In this document: positions 40,947 to 50,755 of the stretch, one piece after another
How positions within the stretch are numbered: the first letter of the stretch is position 1
How the letters are laid out: each line of letters begins with the position of its first letter
Source of the DNA: Verrucomicrobiia bacterium
GTDB lineage: Bacteria; Verrucomicrobiota; Verrucomicrobiia; Limisphaerales; Pedosphaeraceae
Reading direction: 5' to 3'
Assembly: GCA_036268055.1 (NCBI GenBank)
Contig: DATAUW010000005.1
Span: forward strand, 62,001-126,000
Length of the DNA: 64,000 nt
Notes under the pieces: generated by a model
What the model was told of the DNA's origin: nothing
The model's input: only the letters and a program-made list of their open reading frames with translations
Database searches by the model: none
Translations under genes and position numbers: made by a program

Positions 40947-42302
40947 TCACAGGTTGAGGATGGCCGGGTCGCCGTAAAGCGTGAATGAGCCGGTGCGATT
41001 TATTTTCACGTCCATCAGTTGACCGCGATGCCGCTCCGCGCCGTCGAAAACCACGATTTTGTTACAGCGCGTACGGCCCATCATCGTCGCCGGATTTTTT
41101 TTGCTGCGGCCTTCGACGAGAATTTCCGTCTGTTGCCCAACATAACTGTCATAATGCCGCGCCCCGATTTCATTGATCAGATTCAACAGGCGCGCGTTGC
41201 GTTCCTCTTTGATTTCCAGGGGCAACTGGCCGTCCATTTCCGCGGCCGGAGTGTCTTTGCGCGGCGAATATTTGAAAATGAAAGCGTTATCGAATTCGAT
41301 TTGGCGCGCGAGTGAAAGCGTGGCTTCGAAATCTTCTTCGGTCTCACCAGGAAAGCCCACGATGATGTCCGTGGTGATGCCCATGCCGGGACGCACGTGG
41401 CGTAATTTTTCGATGATGCCCGCGAAGCGTTCGCTCGTGTAACCGCGGTGCATGATTTTCAACAGGCGGTCGCTCCCGCTCTGCAATGGCAAATGCGCGC
41501 TCTCGACCAGCTTGGGCAATTCTCCATAAGCCGCGACCAAATCCTCGCCGTAACCTTTCGGATGCGGTGAGGTAAATCGAATGCGTTCCAAGCCTTCAAT
41601 CGCATGCACCGCCTCGAGCAACTGCACAAACGCGCTTTTGCCATTCTTCAACGGAATATCGCGCTTGCCGTAACTCGTTACGATTTGACCGAGCAGCGTA
41701 ATTTCTTTTACGCCGCGCGAAACCAATTCGCGGCATTCGGCGACGATGCCTTCGATGCTGCGGCTGCGTTCTTCACCGCGCGTGTAAGGCACGATACAGA
41801 AGGTGCAATATTGATTGCAGCCTTGCATGATGCTCACGAAACCGGTCACGGATTTCGCCGAGGTATTGCCATCGAGGATATGCTCCTTGATCGCGGCCTC
41901 GCTGCCGGCTTCTTCGGCGACGTCCACAACTTTGTCACGGCGTCCGGCAAGCAGGTCGTCAATGTAATCCGCGGCGCGATGAAATTTTTGCGTGCCGATG
42001 ACGAGGTCCACGTCGGGCAGTTTATCAATTAACTGCTGTCCGCGGCTCTGCGCCATGCAACCCATGAAACCAAGCACGACATTTGGCCGGTTCTTGCGCA
42101 CGTCAGCGGCGAGGTTTTGCATCTTGCCGATGGCCTTTTGCTCCGCCGCATCGCGCACGCTGCAAGTGTTCAGCAGAATCACGTCCGCGCGCGCCTCCGA
42201 TGGCGCGAGAGTGTAGCCCTTCGCCACGAGCTGCGCGGCGACGGCTTCCGAGTCGCGCTCGTTCATCTGGCATCCGTAGGTCTTGATAAAAACACTGGGC
42301 AT
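40947..42302 (-). CDS. miaB: tRNA-2-methylthio-N6-dimethylallyladenosine synthase MiaB
   Basis: This encodes 451 aa from the ATG at 42302 (MPSVFIKTYGCQMNERDSEA); a GTG at 42311 would add three residues. MiaB is a radical-SAM methylthiotransferase acting on A37 of tRNAs reading UNN codons. The N-terminal domain has three cluster Cys (TYGCQMN; LLNTCSVRDAAEQKA; GFMGCMAQ). The radical-SAM motif CNQYCTFCIVPYTRGEERSR follows. GITTDIIVGFPGETEEDFEA and a C-terminal TRAM domain (TEILVEGRSKKNP; LMDVKINRTGSFTLYG) complete it. It starts 5 bp after the toxin gene. Confidence 0.96.
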   Translation of the reverse strand: MPSVFIKTYGCQMNERDSEAVAAQLVAKGYTLAPSEARADVILLNTCSVRDAAEQKAIGKMQNLAADVRKNRPNVVLGFMGCMAQSRGQQLIDKLPDVDLVIGTQKFHRAADYIDDLLAGRRDKVVDVAEEAGSEAAIKEHILDGNTSAKSVTGFVSIMQGCNQYCTFCIVPYTRGEERSRSIEGIVAECRELVSRGVKEITLLGQIVTSYGKRDIPLKNGKSAFVQLLEAVHAIEGLERIRFTSPHPKGYGEDLVAAYGELPKLVESAHLPLQSGSDRLLKIMHRGYTSERFAGIIEKLRHVRPGMGITTDIIVGFPGETEEDFEATLSLARQIEFDNAFIFKYSPRKDTPAAEMDGQLPLEIKEERNARLLNLINEIGARHYDSYVGQQTEILVEGRSKKNPATMMGRTRCNKIVVFDGAERHRGQLMDVKINRTGSFTLYGDPAILNL

Positions 42303-42307
42303 AATGC

Positions 42308-42564
42308 TCACCGATAAATCTCACGACGATGGCCCAACGCCAATAAATAAATTTCCCGTTTCGCGGTATCGAATTTGTAAATGACTCGATAATCTCCCAC
42401 CCGCAGTCTATAGCGGTCGCTTCCCGTCATCCGATAATGAGAAAAGTTTTCGAGACGCGCGCCCATTTCATCAATTCGATTTTCAATGCGGCGCTGGATT
42501 TCCAAGGGAGTTTGTAAAACGTGGAATCGAATCCAGAAAAATAGACTTGAAGCGCCCGGCTCAC
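42308..42564 (-). pseudogene. RelE/ParE-type toxin gene, apparently frameshifted
   Basis: The C-terminal 65 codons from 42505 encode a clear RelE-type fold end (EIQRRIENRIDEMGARLENF; RYRLRVGDYRVIYKFDTAKR; IYLLALGHRREIYR). That frame has no good start upstream. A different frame opens at a GTG (42564) overlapping the antitoxin stop (GTGA) and reads MSRALQVYFSGFDSTFYKLP, a plausible missing N-terminus. The two join near 42510 if one base is restored in the CCC run. So it looks like a one-base deletion, unless the short form from TTG 42505 is used. A toxin of this class would cleave mRNA on ribosomes or block gyrase. Confidence 0.6.
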
Positions 42565-42749
42565 GACTGGCGAAGCCGGGGGCGTTTACCCTCGGTCATT
42601 TCACGTTCGGAGGTTTCGATCTGCCCCTTGAATTCTTCTTTCAACTCGAGTTGATCTTCCATGAAATTCTCCAGCCAATCATGGATTTCGCGCATCTCCA
42701 ACTTGGATAATTGTTGGATGGCGCGCTCGATTTCCTGTACTGTGCTCAC
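42561..42749 (-). CDS. Antitoxin of a RelE/ParE-type toxin-antitoxin module
   Basis: This encodes 62 aa: TVQEIERAIQQLSKLEMREI, then HDWLENFMEDQLELKEEF and a basic tail (REMTEGKRPRLRQS). The arrangement of a helical N-terminus, WLE box and charged C-terminus is like small antitoxins paired with RelE-type toxins in Verrucomicrobia and cyanobacteria. Its stop overlaps the toxin GTG start (GTGA), the normal coupled order of antitoxin then toxin. Confidence 0.8.
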   Translation of the reverse strand: MSTVQEIERAIQQLSKLEMREIHDWLENFMEDQLELKEEFKGQIETSEREMTEGKRPRLRQS

Positions 42750-42845
42750 GGCTTGACGTTAGAACAAAGATGCCCCGAAATCAAGTTTCTTGTACAAAAG
42801 CATTAGATTTTTCGCTGGTTTTCGGCCATTTTTGACATTGGCGGG

Positions 42846-44126
42846 TTATTCGTACCGTAATGATTCGATCGGATCCAGATTCGCCGCTTTGTAAGCCGGA
42901 TAGGTTCCAAAAATAATTCCTACCAGCGAGCAAATAAAGAGTCCCAGGAAAACCCAGTCAAAAGGAATCACCGGCGGCATGTGCATCAGGTGTGCGCCGA
43001 TGTCTCCGCCGGCCACGCCGAGGATCACGCCGATGATGCCGCCGACTTCGCACAACACCACCGCTTCCAAAATAAATTGCGTCATGATGTTACGCTTCTT
43101 CGCGCCGATGGCGCGGCGGATGCCGATCTCGCGCGTGCGTTCGGTTACCGACACGAGCATGATGTTCATGATGCCGATTCCCGCCGCGATCAGGGCGATG
43201 GAACTGATCGCCGCCACCCCCATGCGCACGGCGAAGGTGAACGCATTGATGGATGCCATCACCGAGTCCGGTGAATTGATTTCAAAATCATCTTCATCGC
43301 CCGGCTGCACTTTCCGGATTGTGCGCAACGCCGAACGCACCTGATCCTGGGTGTCTTCAAAAGTCGAGTGGTCGGTCGCCTGGACGAGGATGCTGATGCT
43401 CTGCCAGCGGCTGCCGTAGCGATTCAACGCCGTCGTGATCGGTACGATGACGAAATTATCCTGGTTGCCGCCCTGCATCGCGCCGCGTTCTTCGAGCATG
43501 CCGACAACGCGATATTTGATGCTGTCAATTTTGATTTCCTCATCCACGGGCGAACCGAAAGGAAATAAATCTTTCGCCATTTTGCTGCCGAGCACGCACA
43601 CGTTTCGCGCGTCGTCCACGTCCGAATCGCGCAAGATGCGGCCGTCGTCAATCGTCCAGTTCTGCGTGGCAAAACTTCCCGGCGTTTCGCCCAGCATGGA
43701 AAAATTCGGCGCGGCCTTGCCATGCACCGAAGTGATTTCGTCAGGCTCAAAGCCCGCTTCCAGTCCGATGTAACGCGCCAGCGTGGCGCGTTTTTGGAGT
43801 TCGCGGCCCTGCTGCAAGGTGATGTCTTTTCGCCGGCGATACTTCGCGGAATCTTTCACCGTGAAGCCCGGCCATTTTTGCACGACGAAGGTTTCGCCGC
43901 CAAGCTGATGCAGGTTGGTCTCAATGAAATGCTGCATCGCGCGCATGGTGGTCATCACGACGATGATCGAGAACACGCCCACCAGAACTCCAAGCAACGT
44001 CAACGCTGAGCGAAGCTTGTGCACCGCCAGCGAATTCGCCGCCATGAAAAAACTTTCTTTCAACTCGGCTTGGAAAACACCGAACGATTTCTTCCGCGAA
44101 CTCATGGGCGAATTTTCGTTACTCAT
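42846..44126 (-). CDS. MacB-type ABC transporter permease 1
   Basis: This encodes 426 aa. A first membrane helix (ALTLLGVLVGVFSIIVVMTT) is followed by a large periplasmic MacB_PCD domain (residues about 60-290) and an FtsX domain of three helices ([54 protein letters not shown]). It ends in NLDPIESLRYE, typical of the family. No ATPase is fused; the ATPase is the separate gene at 45348. Its start overlaps the preceding permease by 8 bp. Confidence 0.92.
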   Translation of the reverse strand: MSNENSPMSSRKKSFGVFQAELKESFFMAANSLAVHKLRSALTLLGVLVGVFSIIVVMTTMRAMQHFIETNLHQLGGETFVVQKWPGFTVKDSAKYRRRKDITLQQGRELQKRATLARYIGLEAGFEPDEITSVHGKAAPNFSMLGETPGSFATQNWTIDDGRILRDSDVDDARNVCVLGSKMAKDLFPFGSPVDEEIKIDSIKYRVVGMLEERGAMQGGNQDNFVIVPITTALNRYGSRWQSISILVQATDHSTFEDTQDQVRSALRTIRKVQPGDEDDFEINSPDSVMASINAFTFAVRMGVAAISSIALIAAGIGIMNIMLVSVTERTREIGIRRAIGAKKRNIMTQFILEAVVLCEVGGIIGVILGVAGGDIGAHLMHMPPVIPFDWVFLGLFICSLVGIIFGTYPAYKAANLDPIESLRYE

Positions 44127-45351
44127 TGCGCAATGCCTCCACCGGGTCCATCCGTGCCGCGCGCCAGGCCGGCAAAAATCCCGAAACCACTCCAGTCAAC
44201 AATGAAACCAAAATCGCCAGTCCCATTATCGGCAGCGACATGTTCATTTCAATTAGCAGTTGCGAAATCGCCAACGTCGCTCCGTACGTGAGCACCAGTC
44301 CCACGAGTCCGCCGAGCAAACAGATCGTCGCCGCCTCGATCAAAAATTGCAGCAGTATCGTCCGGCGCTTCGCGCCGATGGCTTTGCGCACGCCGATCTC
44401 GCGGGTGCGTTCCGCCACCGAGACGAACATGATATTCATGATGCCAATCCCGCCGACAAACAGCGACAAACCCGTGATGACCAATCCCACCGCCGCGATC
44501 GTGCCCGCCACACTATTGAACAGGCTCACGAATTGTTCCTGGCGATTGATGGTGAAATCATCGGGCTCGCCCGGCGCGATGTGCCGTACCTTGCGCATGA
44601 TGCCGCGCAACTCTTCCTCCTCATTGTCCATTTCCGCCACGTTGTTCACCTTCGCCTGGATCGAGAAATCCGGGTCGCGCCAGTAACCAATCATGAGTTG
44701 CTGAACGGGAATGATGACTTCGTTATCCAGGCTCTCGAGACCGAGAAAGGTCCCCTGCTTTTCCAACACGCCGATGACTTCCAGCTTGCGCGCGCCTATT
44801 CGCAACGTCTTGCCCAACGGCGATTCCGTCGCAAAAAAATTCGTCGCCACGTCGAGCCCGATAATACAGACCGGCCGTCCGCCTTGCGCCTCGGCTGGAG
44901 AAATAAATCGTCCCTCGCCAATGGAAAAACTGCTGATCGCCAGAAACTGGTCAGTCGTGCCGATGACATGCACTCCAGACGCAGTCTTGTCCTTGTAACG
45001 AACCGTCTGGGTGATGTCCACGCGCGGCGCCACTCCGCGTACACCGGTCATTTGGGTTTCCACCGCCCGCGCCTGCTCGCGAGTGATGGACGGGCGCCGC
45101 AACATCTTCTGCCAATCCACTTCTGAATTCATGATCCAGCCGATGCGATTCACGAACAGTGTGTCCACGCCGATGACGGCGATATTTTTATGGAACGCCT
45201 TGTTCATGCTGTCAATCGCCGTGCCCATCAACGTCACCGTGACGATGCCGATGATGATGCCGAGCGTCGTCAGCAGCGAACGCATTTTGTTTGCGCGAAT
45301 CGCATCCCACGCGATGGCCAGTCCCTCCTTCAATTCAGTGAAGAAGTTCAT
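44119..45351 (-). CDS. MacB-type ABC transporter permease 2
   Basis: This encodes 410 aa with the same layout as the neighbouring permease: [20 protein letters not shown] as the first helix, a MacB_PCD periplasmic domain, then [40 protein letters not shown] and the ending [11 protein letters not shown]. The ATG overlaps the ATPase stop by 4 bp. With the other permease it probably forms a heterodimer in the inner membrane, coupled to the MacA-like adaptor. Confidence 0.92.
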   Translation of the reverse strand: MNFFTELKEGLAIAWDAIRANKMRSLLTTLGIIIGIVTVTLMGTAIDSMNKAFHKNIAVIGVDTLFVNRIGWIMNSEVDWQKMLRRPSITREQARAVETQMTGVRGVAPRVDITQTVRYKDKTASGVHVIGTTDQFLAISSFSIGEGRFISPAEAQGGRPVCIIGLDVATNFFATESPLGKTLRIGARKLEVIGVLEKQGTFLGLESLDNEVIIPVQQLMIGYWRDPDFSIQAKVNNVAEMDNEEEELRGIMRKVRHIAPGEPDDFTINRQEQFVSLFNSVAGTIAAVGLVITGLSLFVGGIGIMNIMFVSVAERTREIGVRKAIGAKRRTILLQFLIEAATICLLGGLVGLVLTYGATLAISQLLIEMNMSLPIMGLAILVSLLTGVVSGFLPAWRAARMDPVEALRNE

Positions 45352-46031
45352 CGGTTCGGTTCGTCGCTGGCGATCAAGCCATCGCGGATGCGGATGATGC
45401 GGCGCGCGTGGCGGGCGACGTCTTCCTCATGCGTGACCACGAAAATCGTGTTGCCTTTGTCCGAGAGCGCCTGCAACAGCGTCATGATTTCGTCACCGGT
45501 TTTGGAATCGAGATTGCCGGTGGGTTCGTCGGCGAGAATGATTGAAGGATTATTCACCAGCGCCCGGGCGATGGCGACACGTTGACGCTGGCCGCCGGAC
45601 ATTTCGTTCGGCTTATGATGCACGCGATCGGCAAGGCCCACGCTGGCGAGACAATCCAACGCCGCCTGCCGGCGTTCGCCCGAATCCATTCCCGAATAGA
45701 TCAACGGCAACTCGACATTGCGCAAGGCGTTCGAGCGCGGCAACAAATTGAACGTCTGAAAAACAAAACCGATTTCGCGATTGCGGATTTCGGCGAGTTC
45801 ATTTTCGTCCATCTCGCTCACGTTCGTGCCGTTCAATTCGTAAAGGCCCGAGGTCGGCGTATCGAGACAGCCGAGCAGATTCATCAAGGTGGATTTTCCC
45901 GAACCGGACGGCCCCATGATCGCCACATATTCGCCGCGCTGGATTTCAAGCGACACATCGCGCAAGGCATGGATGGTCTCCGCGCCCATCTGATAGCGGC
46001 GGGTGATATTTTGCAGCCGGATCAGGCTCAT
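45348..46031 (-). CDS. MacB/LolD-type ABC transporter ATPase
   Basis: This encodes 227 aa. Walker A ([17 protein letters not shown]), signature ([16 protein letters not shown]), Walker B ([15 protein letters not shown]) and the switch His ([14 protein letters not shown]) are all present. It energises the two permeases downstream (4-bp overlap). The closest families are MacB and LolD, and the MacA-like gene 2 bp upstream favours MacB. Confidence 0.95.
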   Translation of the reverse strand: MSLIRLQNITRRYQMGAETIHALRDVSLEIQRGEYVAIMGPSGSGKSTLMNLLGCLDTPTSGLYELNGTNVSEMDENELAEIRNREIGFVFQTFNLLPRSNALRNVELPLIYSGMDSGERRQAALDCLASVGLADRVHHKPNEMSGGQRQRVAIARALVNNPSIILADEPTGNLDSKTGDEIMTLLQALSDKGNTIFVVTHEEDVARHARRIIRIRDGLIASDEPNR

Positions 46032-46033
46032 GG

Positions 46034-47335
46034 CTAACTTCCGCCAGTCTTGGCGGTTTCAGTTTTTGGCGCGACGATCACTTTTTTGCCGTCCTCCAAA
46101 TCGCGATTGATCGCGCGGTAGCTGCCGGTCACGACTTCCTGGCCTTCGGTCAAACCCTGTGTGATCTCGACATAATTCTCATCACTGATGCCGCGCTTCA
46201 CCGGAGTGGCTTTAACCCGGTCGCCATTCACGACGAACACCACCTCCACTGCCTTCGCGGGTTCGTCGAATTTCTTTTTGACTTCATTCGTGCTCGCGAG
46301 CGAAACTAAATTGGTATCGCCCGCCTTGGGCACGCGCGTGGTGACGCATTGAATGGGAATCGTGAGAACATTCGTGCGTGAGCGTGTTTCGATTTCCGCG
46401 GTAACGGACATGCCGGGTAAAAATAATTCCTTCGCCTTGACGCGAATTTTCACTTGGAACTTCGTGGCTTCCTGACTGCTGGTCGAGCTGGCCGCCGTCG
46501 TGCTGGTGTCATTGTTTTTGGCGGAGTTGGCGATGTCCGTGACGATGCCTTCAAATTTGCGGTCCTTGAACGCGTCCACTTCCAGCCGCGCTTTCTGGCC
46601 GACGGCGATCAGCACCACGTCGTCCTCGCCGATGTCCACGCGCGCCTCAATTTCGCTCAAGTCCGAGACAGTCATGATTTCGGTGCCGGCCATCATGGCC
46701 GTGCCGACGACGCGTTCGCCCACTTGCGAGCCGAGCTTGGTGACCCGTCCCGCGAGCGGCGAAAATATTTTCGTCTTCGACAAATCGGACTCGGCAGATT
46801 GAAGTGAAGCCGCCGCCATGCCGACTTGTTCGACGGCGCCGTCCAAGGTCGCCTTCGCCACATCGTAGGCCGTTTTGGCGGTCAGATAATCGGAATCGGA
46901 AATCAACTTCGTTTTGTAAAGTTCCTGGTTGCGCTGATATTCCAGCAGCGCTTTTTCCAAACTCGCCGCTGCATTGTTGGAATTGGCGAGTGAATATTTA
47001 TAATTCGCCAGCGATGAATTGCGAGTAGCCACATAATTATCCGGCCGGATGCTCACCAGCAAATCGCCTTTCTTGACATCCTCGCCCTCTTTGTAGGGCA
47101 ACTCCAAAATCTCACCGCTGACTTCGGGGCTGATCTTGACCTGGGTCACCGGCTGGATTTTTCCGTTGGCCACGACCAATTCCGTTATATTCCGGCGCGT
47201 GACTTTTTCCTTTTGTATGCCGATGACGACTTCTTTTTTCTTCACAATGGCAACTGCGGTGACCGCCGCGAGCACCAGCACTATTACTGAAAAAACGATT
47301 ATTTTTCTGCCCTTCCGAGATTTGACTTTCGCCAT
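46034..47335 (-). CDS. MacA-like periplasmic adaptor (membrane fusion protein)
   Basis: This encodes 433 aa from the ATG at 47335; a longer reading to 47473 overlaps the Yip1 gene. An N-terminal helix ([20 protein letters not shown]) anchors it. The biotinyl-lipoyl and hairpin region follows ([40 protein letters not shown], with a long coiled coil). The beta-barrel domain is next ([40 protein letters not shown]). It bridges the inner-membrane transporter to an outer-membrane channel, which is not in this window. Confidence 0.92.
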   Translation of the reverse strand: MAKVKSRKGRKIIVFSVIVLVLAAVTAVAIVKKKEVVIGIQKEKVTRRNITELVVANGKIQPVTQVKISPEVSGEILELPYKEGEDVKKGDLLVSIRPDNYVATRNSSLANYKYSLANSNNAAASLEKALLEYQRNQELYKTKLISDSDYLTAKTAYDVAKATLDGAVEQVGMAAASLQSAESDLSKTKIFSPLAGRVTKLGSQVGERVVGTAMMAGTEIMTVSDLSEIEARVDIGEDDVVLIAVGQKARLEVDAFKDRKFEGIVTDIANSAKNNDTSTTAASSTSSQEATKFQVKIRVKAKELFLPGMSVTAEIETRSRTNVLTIPIQCVTTRVPKAGDTNLVSLASTNEVKKKFDEPAKAVEVVFVVNGDRVKATPVKRGISDENYVEITQGLTEGQEVVTGSYRAINRDLEDGKKVIVAPKTETAKTGGS

Positions 47336-47337
47336 TA

Positions 47338-48114
47338 TTATTGTCCTCCTCCAAAAATTACTGCGGGCCCTACGCGGATCACCGCCCAGATGCCAAAACC
47401 CCAAATTGCCGATACGACAAAACTTCTTCCGGTGAATCGCGATAGCGCAATGGATAATACCGTCAGCGACCAAATCGAACCGATGTCCAAGGTCGAAAGC
47501 ACACGATCAAGCCGGCTGGCGCTGTCGAAATGGCCGACTAACAATATGGGGCTGGCGGTCATGCCAATGTTCCCATAGATGACTGCCAGTAACATGGCGA
47601 GCAATCCGCAGGGGATCGTCACAGTACTGGCCAGGCCAACTGCCTCCACGGCTTTCATATAAGGAAAATTCCCACCTAACGCATATTTTCCGACGAGCCA
47701 AACCACCAGCGCCATCACAAACAAAACTATCGGCAGCATAATCGCGCTGCCAAGGATGCCGAAGATTTTGAGCACCTGTTCGCTCATAAATTTCTCGACC
47801 ATCTCCAGTTGTTGGTCCGCCTGCTGGCGCGTCAATTTGCCGCTGTCCACCATTTGCTGAAATTTCTTTTCCACCGGCATGCGCATTGCCTGAAGGATTG
47901 TCGGCTGCGAAAAGACCACCATCGTATAGATGAACGCGACGACAATGGACAGCGAGAGCGGCACGATCCAGTTCGCCATCGCCGGCGGACTTACTTTGAC
48001 ACTGTCAAAAACCTCGCCCGGCGCGACAAATATATTCGCCAACCGCGCGGCCAGCGACATCGGGGGCGCGTCGTTCAGTTCGGGACTTTCGGATAATTCT
48101 TCAGGTGTCGTCAC
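47338..48114 (-). CDS. Yip1-family membrane protein
   Basis: This encodes 258 aa. A soluble N-terminus with the Yip1 entry motif (LANIFVAPGEVFDSVKVSPP) precedes five membrane helices, for example WIVPLSLSIVVAFIYTMVVF and MLPIVLFVMALVVWLVG. A charged segment (VEKKFQQMVDSGKLTRQQAD) lies between helices one and two. The Yip1 domain in bacteria has no fixed role. It ends 2 bp before the MacA-like gene and starts the efflux operon. Confidence 0.8.
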   Translation of the reverse strand: MTTPEELSESPELNDAPPMSLAARLANIFVAPGEVFDSVKVSPPAMANWIVPLSLSIVVAFIYTMVVFSQPTILQAMRMPVEKKFQQMVDSGKLTRQQADQQLEMVEKFMSEQVLKIFGILGSAIMLPIVLFVMALVVWLVGKYALGGNFPYMKAVEAVGLASTVTIPCGLLAMLLAVIYGNIGMTASPILLVGHFDSASRLDRVLSTLDIGSIWSLTVLSIALSRFTGRSFVVSAIWGFGIWAVIRVGPAVIFGGGQ

Positions 48115-48276
48115 AATAGTATCATGTTGTTGTTGCGTTCTGTCCTTCCTCCATTAACCGACTACAAGGTGCAACTTGGCGAAATACGGCGGGAAAGTCA
48201 AGGCATGTTCCTGCCGCAGATTCCATTGACATGGCTGCGGAAAGGCCGTTGAATTCATTAGAGCCAAATTATTTCA

Positions 48277-48555
48277 ATGGAAGATTTCGTAAATCCTGTT
48301 GGCCTGCTCAACAGCATGAATGGCGCGCTCGTCCTCGGAATCGCCGGGGGGATCGGCGCGGTGTTTGTGCTGGTGGTCGTCATTGACGCCATCTTGCGCA
48401 AGCGTGCGGACCGGAAGAAACCGGGCCGCGGCACACATCACCGGTCAGCGGAACGGGGCTTTTTCAAAAGTATTTCACTTTTCTCCCAGCAGTTCAAAAA
48501 GGAAATGGGCCGCCGCCGCCGCCATCGTGAACGCGCTCGCGACCGGGAGCGTTGA
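48277..48555 (+). CDS. Small uncharacterised membrane protein
   Basis: This encodes 92 aa with one hydrophobic helix at about residues 17-38 (ALVLGIAGGIGAVFVLVVVI) followed by a long, highly basic tail (LRKRADRKKPGRGTHH; KKEMGRRRRHRERARDRER). I recognise no family. The tail would be cytoplasmic and could bind nucleic acid or phospholipid. It stands alone on the plus strand, ending 14 bp from the terminator of the pseudopilin gene. Confidence 0.6.
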   Translation: MEDFVNPVGLLNSMNGALVLGIAGGIGAVFVLVVVIDAILRKRADRKKPGRGTHHRSAERGFFKSISLFSQQFKKEMGRRRRHRERARDRER

Positions 48556-48568
48556 CCGCCTCAATCCG

Positions 48569-48609
48569 CAAAAAAAAAAAGAAGCCGCCACCTTGCGATG
48601 ACGGCTTCA
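48569..48609 (-). terminator. Intrinsic terminator of the pseudopilin gene
   Basis: The stem GAAGCCG (48581-48587) and CGGCTTC (48602-48608) has a 14-base loop. On the reverse strand it is followed by 11 Ts (A-run 48570-48580). It lies just past the stop of the pseudopilin gene. Confidence 0.9.
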
Positions 48610-48627
48610 AAGTATTGGGTGTGTCGC

Positions 48628-49002
48628 TTAATTATAAACGTGCAAGTCTGGAACGACCTGGCACGTCGGGGGCGCTCCCAGCGTATTAATGCTGTAACTC
48701 GTGGTGAACGAGGAACTGGTATCTGCCGGGCAGAACGGCAATCCGCCGTTGGAACCACGACCCATATACATTTGGATGGCGCTGGAGGCTGGAGTGCTGG
48801 TGGTGTCCGTATGATTGTCGAGACCCCAATTTTGTTTCGCGCCATCAATCTGGCGGAGGTTATAGATGCAAGCGTTTTGCTGCGAGTTTGTGCGGGCATG
48901 CACGAAGTTGGGAATCGCAATCGCGGCGAGCAGACCGATGATGGCCACTACGATCATGATTTCAATCAGCGTGAAGCCCATTTTTTTGGACTTATTTTTC
49001 AT
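48628..49002 (-). CDS. Type II secretion pseudopilin-like protein (GspG-like)
   Basis: This encodes 124 aa from the ATG at 49002. After the short leader MKNKSKKMG comes the prepilin motif FTLIEIMIVVAIIGLLAAIA, cleaved between G and F, with the conserved Glu at +5. Then come IPNFVHARTNSQQNACIYNL and RQIDGAKQNWGLDNHTDTTS. The C-terminal part is short, with two Cys that may pair (FCPAD; TCQVV). The length matches the small major pseudopilins. No other secretion or pilus genes are adjacent. Confidence 0.9.
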   Translation of the reverse strand: MKNKSKKMGFTLIEIMIVVAIIGLLAAIAIPNFVHARTNSQQNACIYNLRQIDGAKQNWGLDNHTDTTSTPASSAIQMYMGRGSNGGLPFCPADTSSSFTTSYSINTLGAPPTCQVVPDLHVYN

Positions 49003-49357
49003 AACTGCTTGTACTTTCACTAGCGGCCTGAACACGACAATCGGCAGTTATTAGTATTATTATGATTACGAGCGATTGTTCAAAATTTGCCGAATGTCAA
49101 CCGCGCCTGCATATAAGCATGCGAAATGCCGTCCGTACTTCTTCTGATGCCTACAATCTTGCTAACTGCAAATCTTTGGTTTCGCTATATTTTGCCGGTA
49201 AGCTGCCAAATGTGGCCGTCCCGTGTGTCTCGAAATCACCGGCGGTGTCTTCTTGTGAGACAGTTTTTGATTGACCGCCGTTGATACTTTTGTCCCATTA
49301 CTTCGTCAGTTCTTGACCCGAATCGCTCCCTCGAACATCTTTGCATCACTATTATAT
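49003..49357. other. Intergenic region pseudopilin / glcD
   Basis: This 355-bp divergent gap should contain the promoters of both flanking genes. I saw no coding sequence, clear hexamer pair or strong hairpin; the 60 bp next to the pseudopilin are AT-rich. Confidence 0.5.
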
Positions 49358-50740
49358 ATGCCGCTTGGCGAAAATATCCTGTCCACGCTCCGCCAAATTG
49401 TCGGACGCGAAAACGTCCTGACCGAACGCGAAGACCTCATTCCTTATTCCTTTGACGGGACCGCCGCGCTCCAGCAGATGCCCGGTTGCGTGGTGTTCGC
49501 TTTGTCCACGGCGCACGTCGTGGCGGTAGTGAAGCTCGCCAATGAAGCTAAGTTGTCCGTCGTCACCCGCGGATCAGGCACGGGCTTGAGCGGCGGGAGT
49601 TTGCCGAACCGCGATTGCATCGTCCTTTGTACCGTGCGCATGGATAAAATCCTCGAGCTTGATCGCGCGAATCTCACGTTGCTGACCGAGCCGGGTGTGA
49701 CAACCTTGCGCATCGCCGATGCCGCGACAGACGCAAATTTATTTTACCCACCCGACCCGGGCTCGATGAAAATTTCCACCATCGGCGGGAACGTCGCGGA
49801 AAATTCCGGCGGTTTGCGCGGCTTGAAATATGGTGTGACGCGCAATTACGTCATGGGCATGGAAGTGGTTTTGCCGAACGGCGAAGTCATGTGGCTGGGA
49901 AATAAATGCGTGAAGGATGTGGCGGGTTATTCGCTCAAGGATTTGTTCATCGGCTCGGAAGGCACGCTCGGCGTGATCACAAAAGTTTTGTTGCGGCTCA
50001 TTCCCAAACCGACGGCGAAGAAAACGATGGTCGCCACCTTCTCGCAAATGGATCACGCGGCCGAGGCTGTCTCTGCGATCATCGCGGCGCAGATCATTCC
50101 GTGCACGCTTGAATTTCTCGACCGCATGACGATTCATTGCGTCGAGGATTATGCGAAGATTGGCTTGCCGCTCGATTGCGAGGCATTACTGCTCATGGAA
50201 ACCGACGGTCACCCGGCGGTCGTCGCCGATGAAGCCACGCGCATGGAAAAATGCTGCCGGGATTGCGGCTGTCTCGAAGTTCGCGTTGCCCAGGACGAAA
50301 CCGAAGCCAACAAACTCGCCAGCGCGCGCCGTTCCGCTTTTTCCGCGCTCGCCCGCGTCGCGCCCACTACCATCCTCGAAGATGCCACCGTGCCCCGCAG
50401 TGAACTGGCGCGCATGATCCGTTTCGTCGCCGCCATCGCGAAAAAATACGACCTCAAGATCGGCACGTTCGGGCACATGGGCGACGGCAATTTGCACCCC
50501 ACATTTTTAACCGACGAACGCAATCACGCCGAAATGCATCGCATCGAAGAAGCCTTCAAGGAAATTTTCGCCGAAGCCATTCGCCTCGGCGGCACGATCA
50601 CCGGCGAACACGGCATTGGTCTTGCGAAAAAATCTTTTCTTCCCGGTTTCCTGGGCGATGCGCAGATGCGGGTCCTTCGCGAACTTCGCCGCGCGCTCGA
50701 TCCCAACGGCATTCTCAACCCCGGCAAAATGTTCGATTAA
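49358..50740 (+). CDS. glcD: Glycolate oxidase-type FAD-linked oxidase, GlcD
   Basis: This encodes 460 aa from the ATG at 49358; an in-frame start at 49271 adds residues outside the family. The FAD-binding (PCMH) domain shows LSVVTRGSGTGLSGGSLPNR, DPGSMKISTIGGNVAENSGG and RGLKYGVTRNYVMGMEVVLP. The C-terminal oxidase domain has KIGTFGHMGDGNLHPTFLTD and GGTITGEHGIGLAKKSFLP, typical of GlcD and D-lactate dehydrogenases. It oxidises a 2-hydroxy acid such as glycolate or lactate. glcF follows 15 bp later, but there is no glcE. Confidence 0.92.
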   Translation: MPLGENILSTLRQIVGRENVLTEREDLIPYSFDGTAALQQMPGCVVFALSTAHVVAVVKLANEAKLSVVTRGSGTGLSGGSLPNRDCIVLCTVRMDKILELDRANLTLLTEPGVTTLRIADAATDANLFYPPDPGSMKISTIGGNVAENSGGLRGLKYGVTRNYVMGMEVVLPNGEVMWLGNKCVKDVAGYSLKDLFIGSEGTLGVITKVLLRLIPKPTAKKTMVATFSQMDHAAEAVSAIIAAQIIPCTLEFLDRMTIHCVEDYAKIGLPLDCEALLLMETDGHPAVVADEATRMEKCCRDCGCLEVRVAQDETEANKLASARRSAFSALARVAPTTILEDATVPRSELARMIRFVAAIAKKYDLKIGTFGHMGDGNLHPTFLTDERNHAEMHRIEEAFKEIFAEAIRLGGTITGEHGIGLAKKSFLPGFLGDAQMRVLRELRRALDPNGILNPGKMFD

Positions 50741-50755
50741 TCGCCGTTCTATTTC

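Noticed and set aside
49271-49357. Upstream extension of glcD to 49271
   Set aside because: The extra 29 residues do not match the family, while the ATG at 49358 gives the usual N-terminus.
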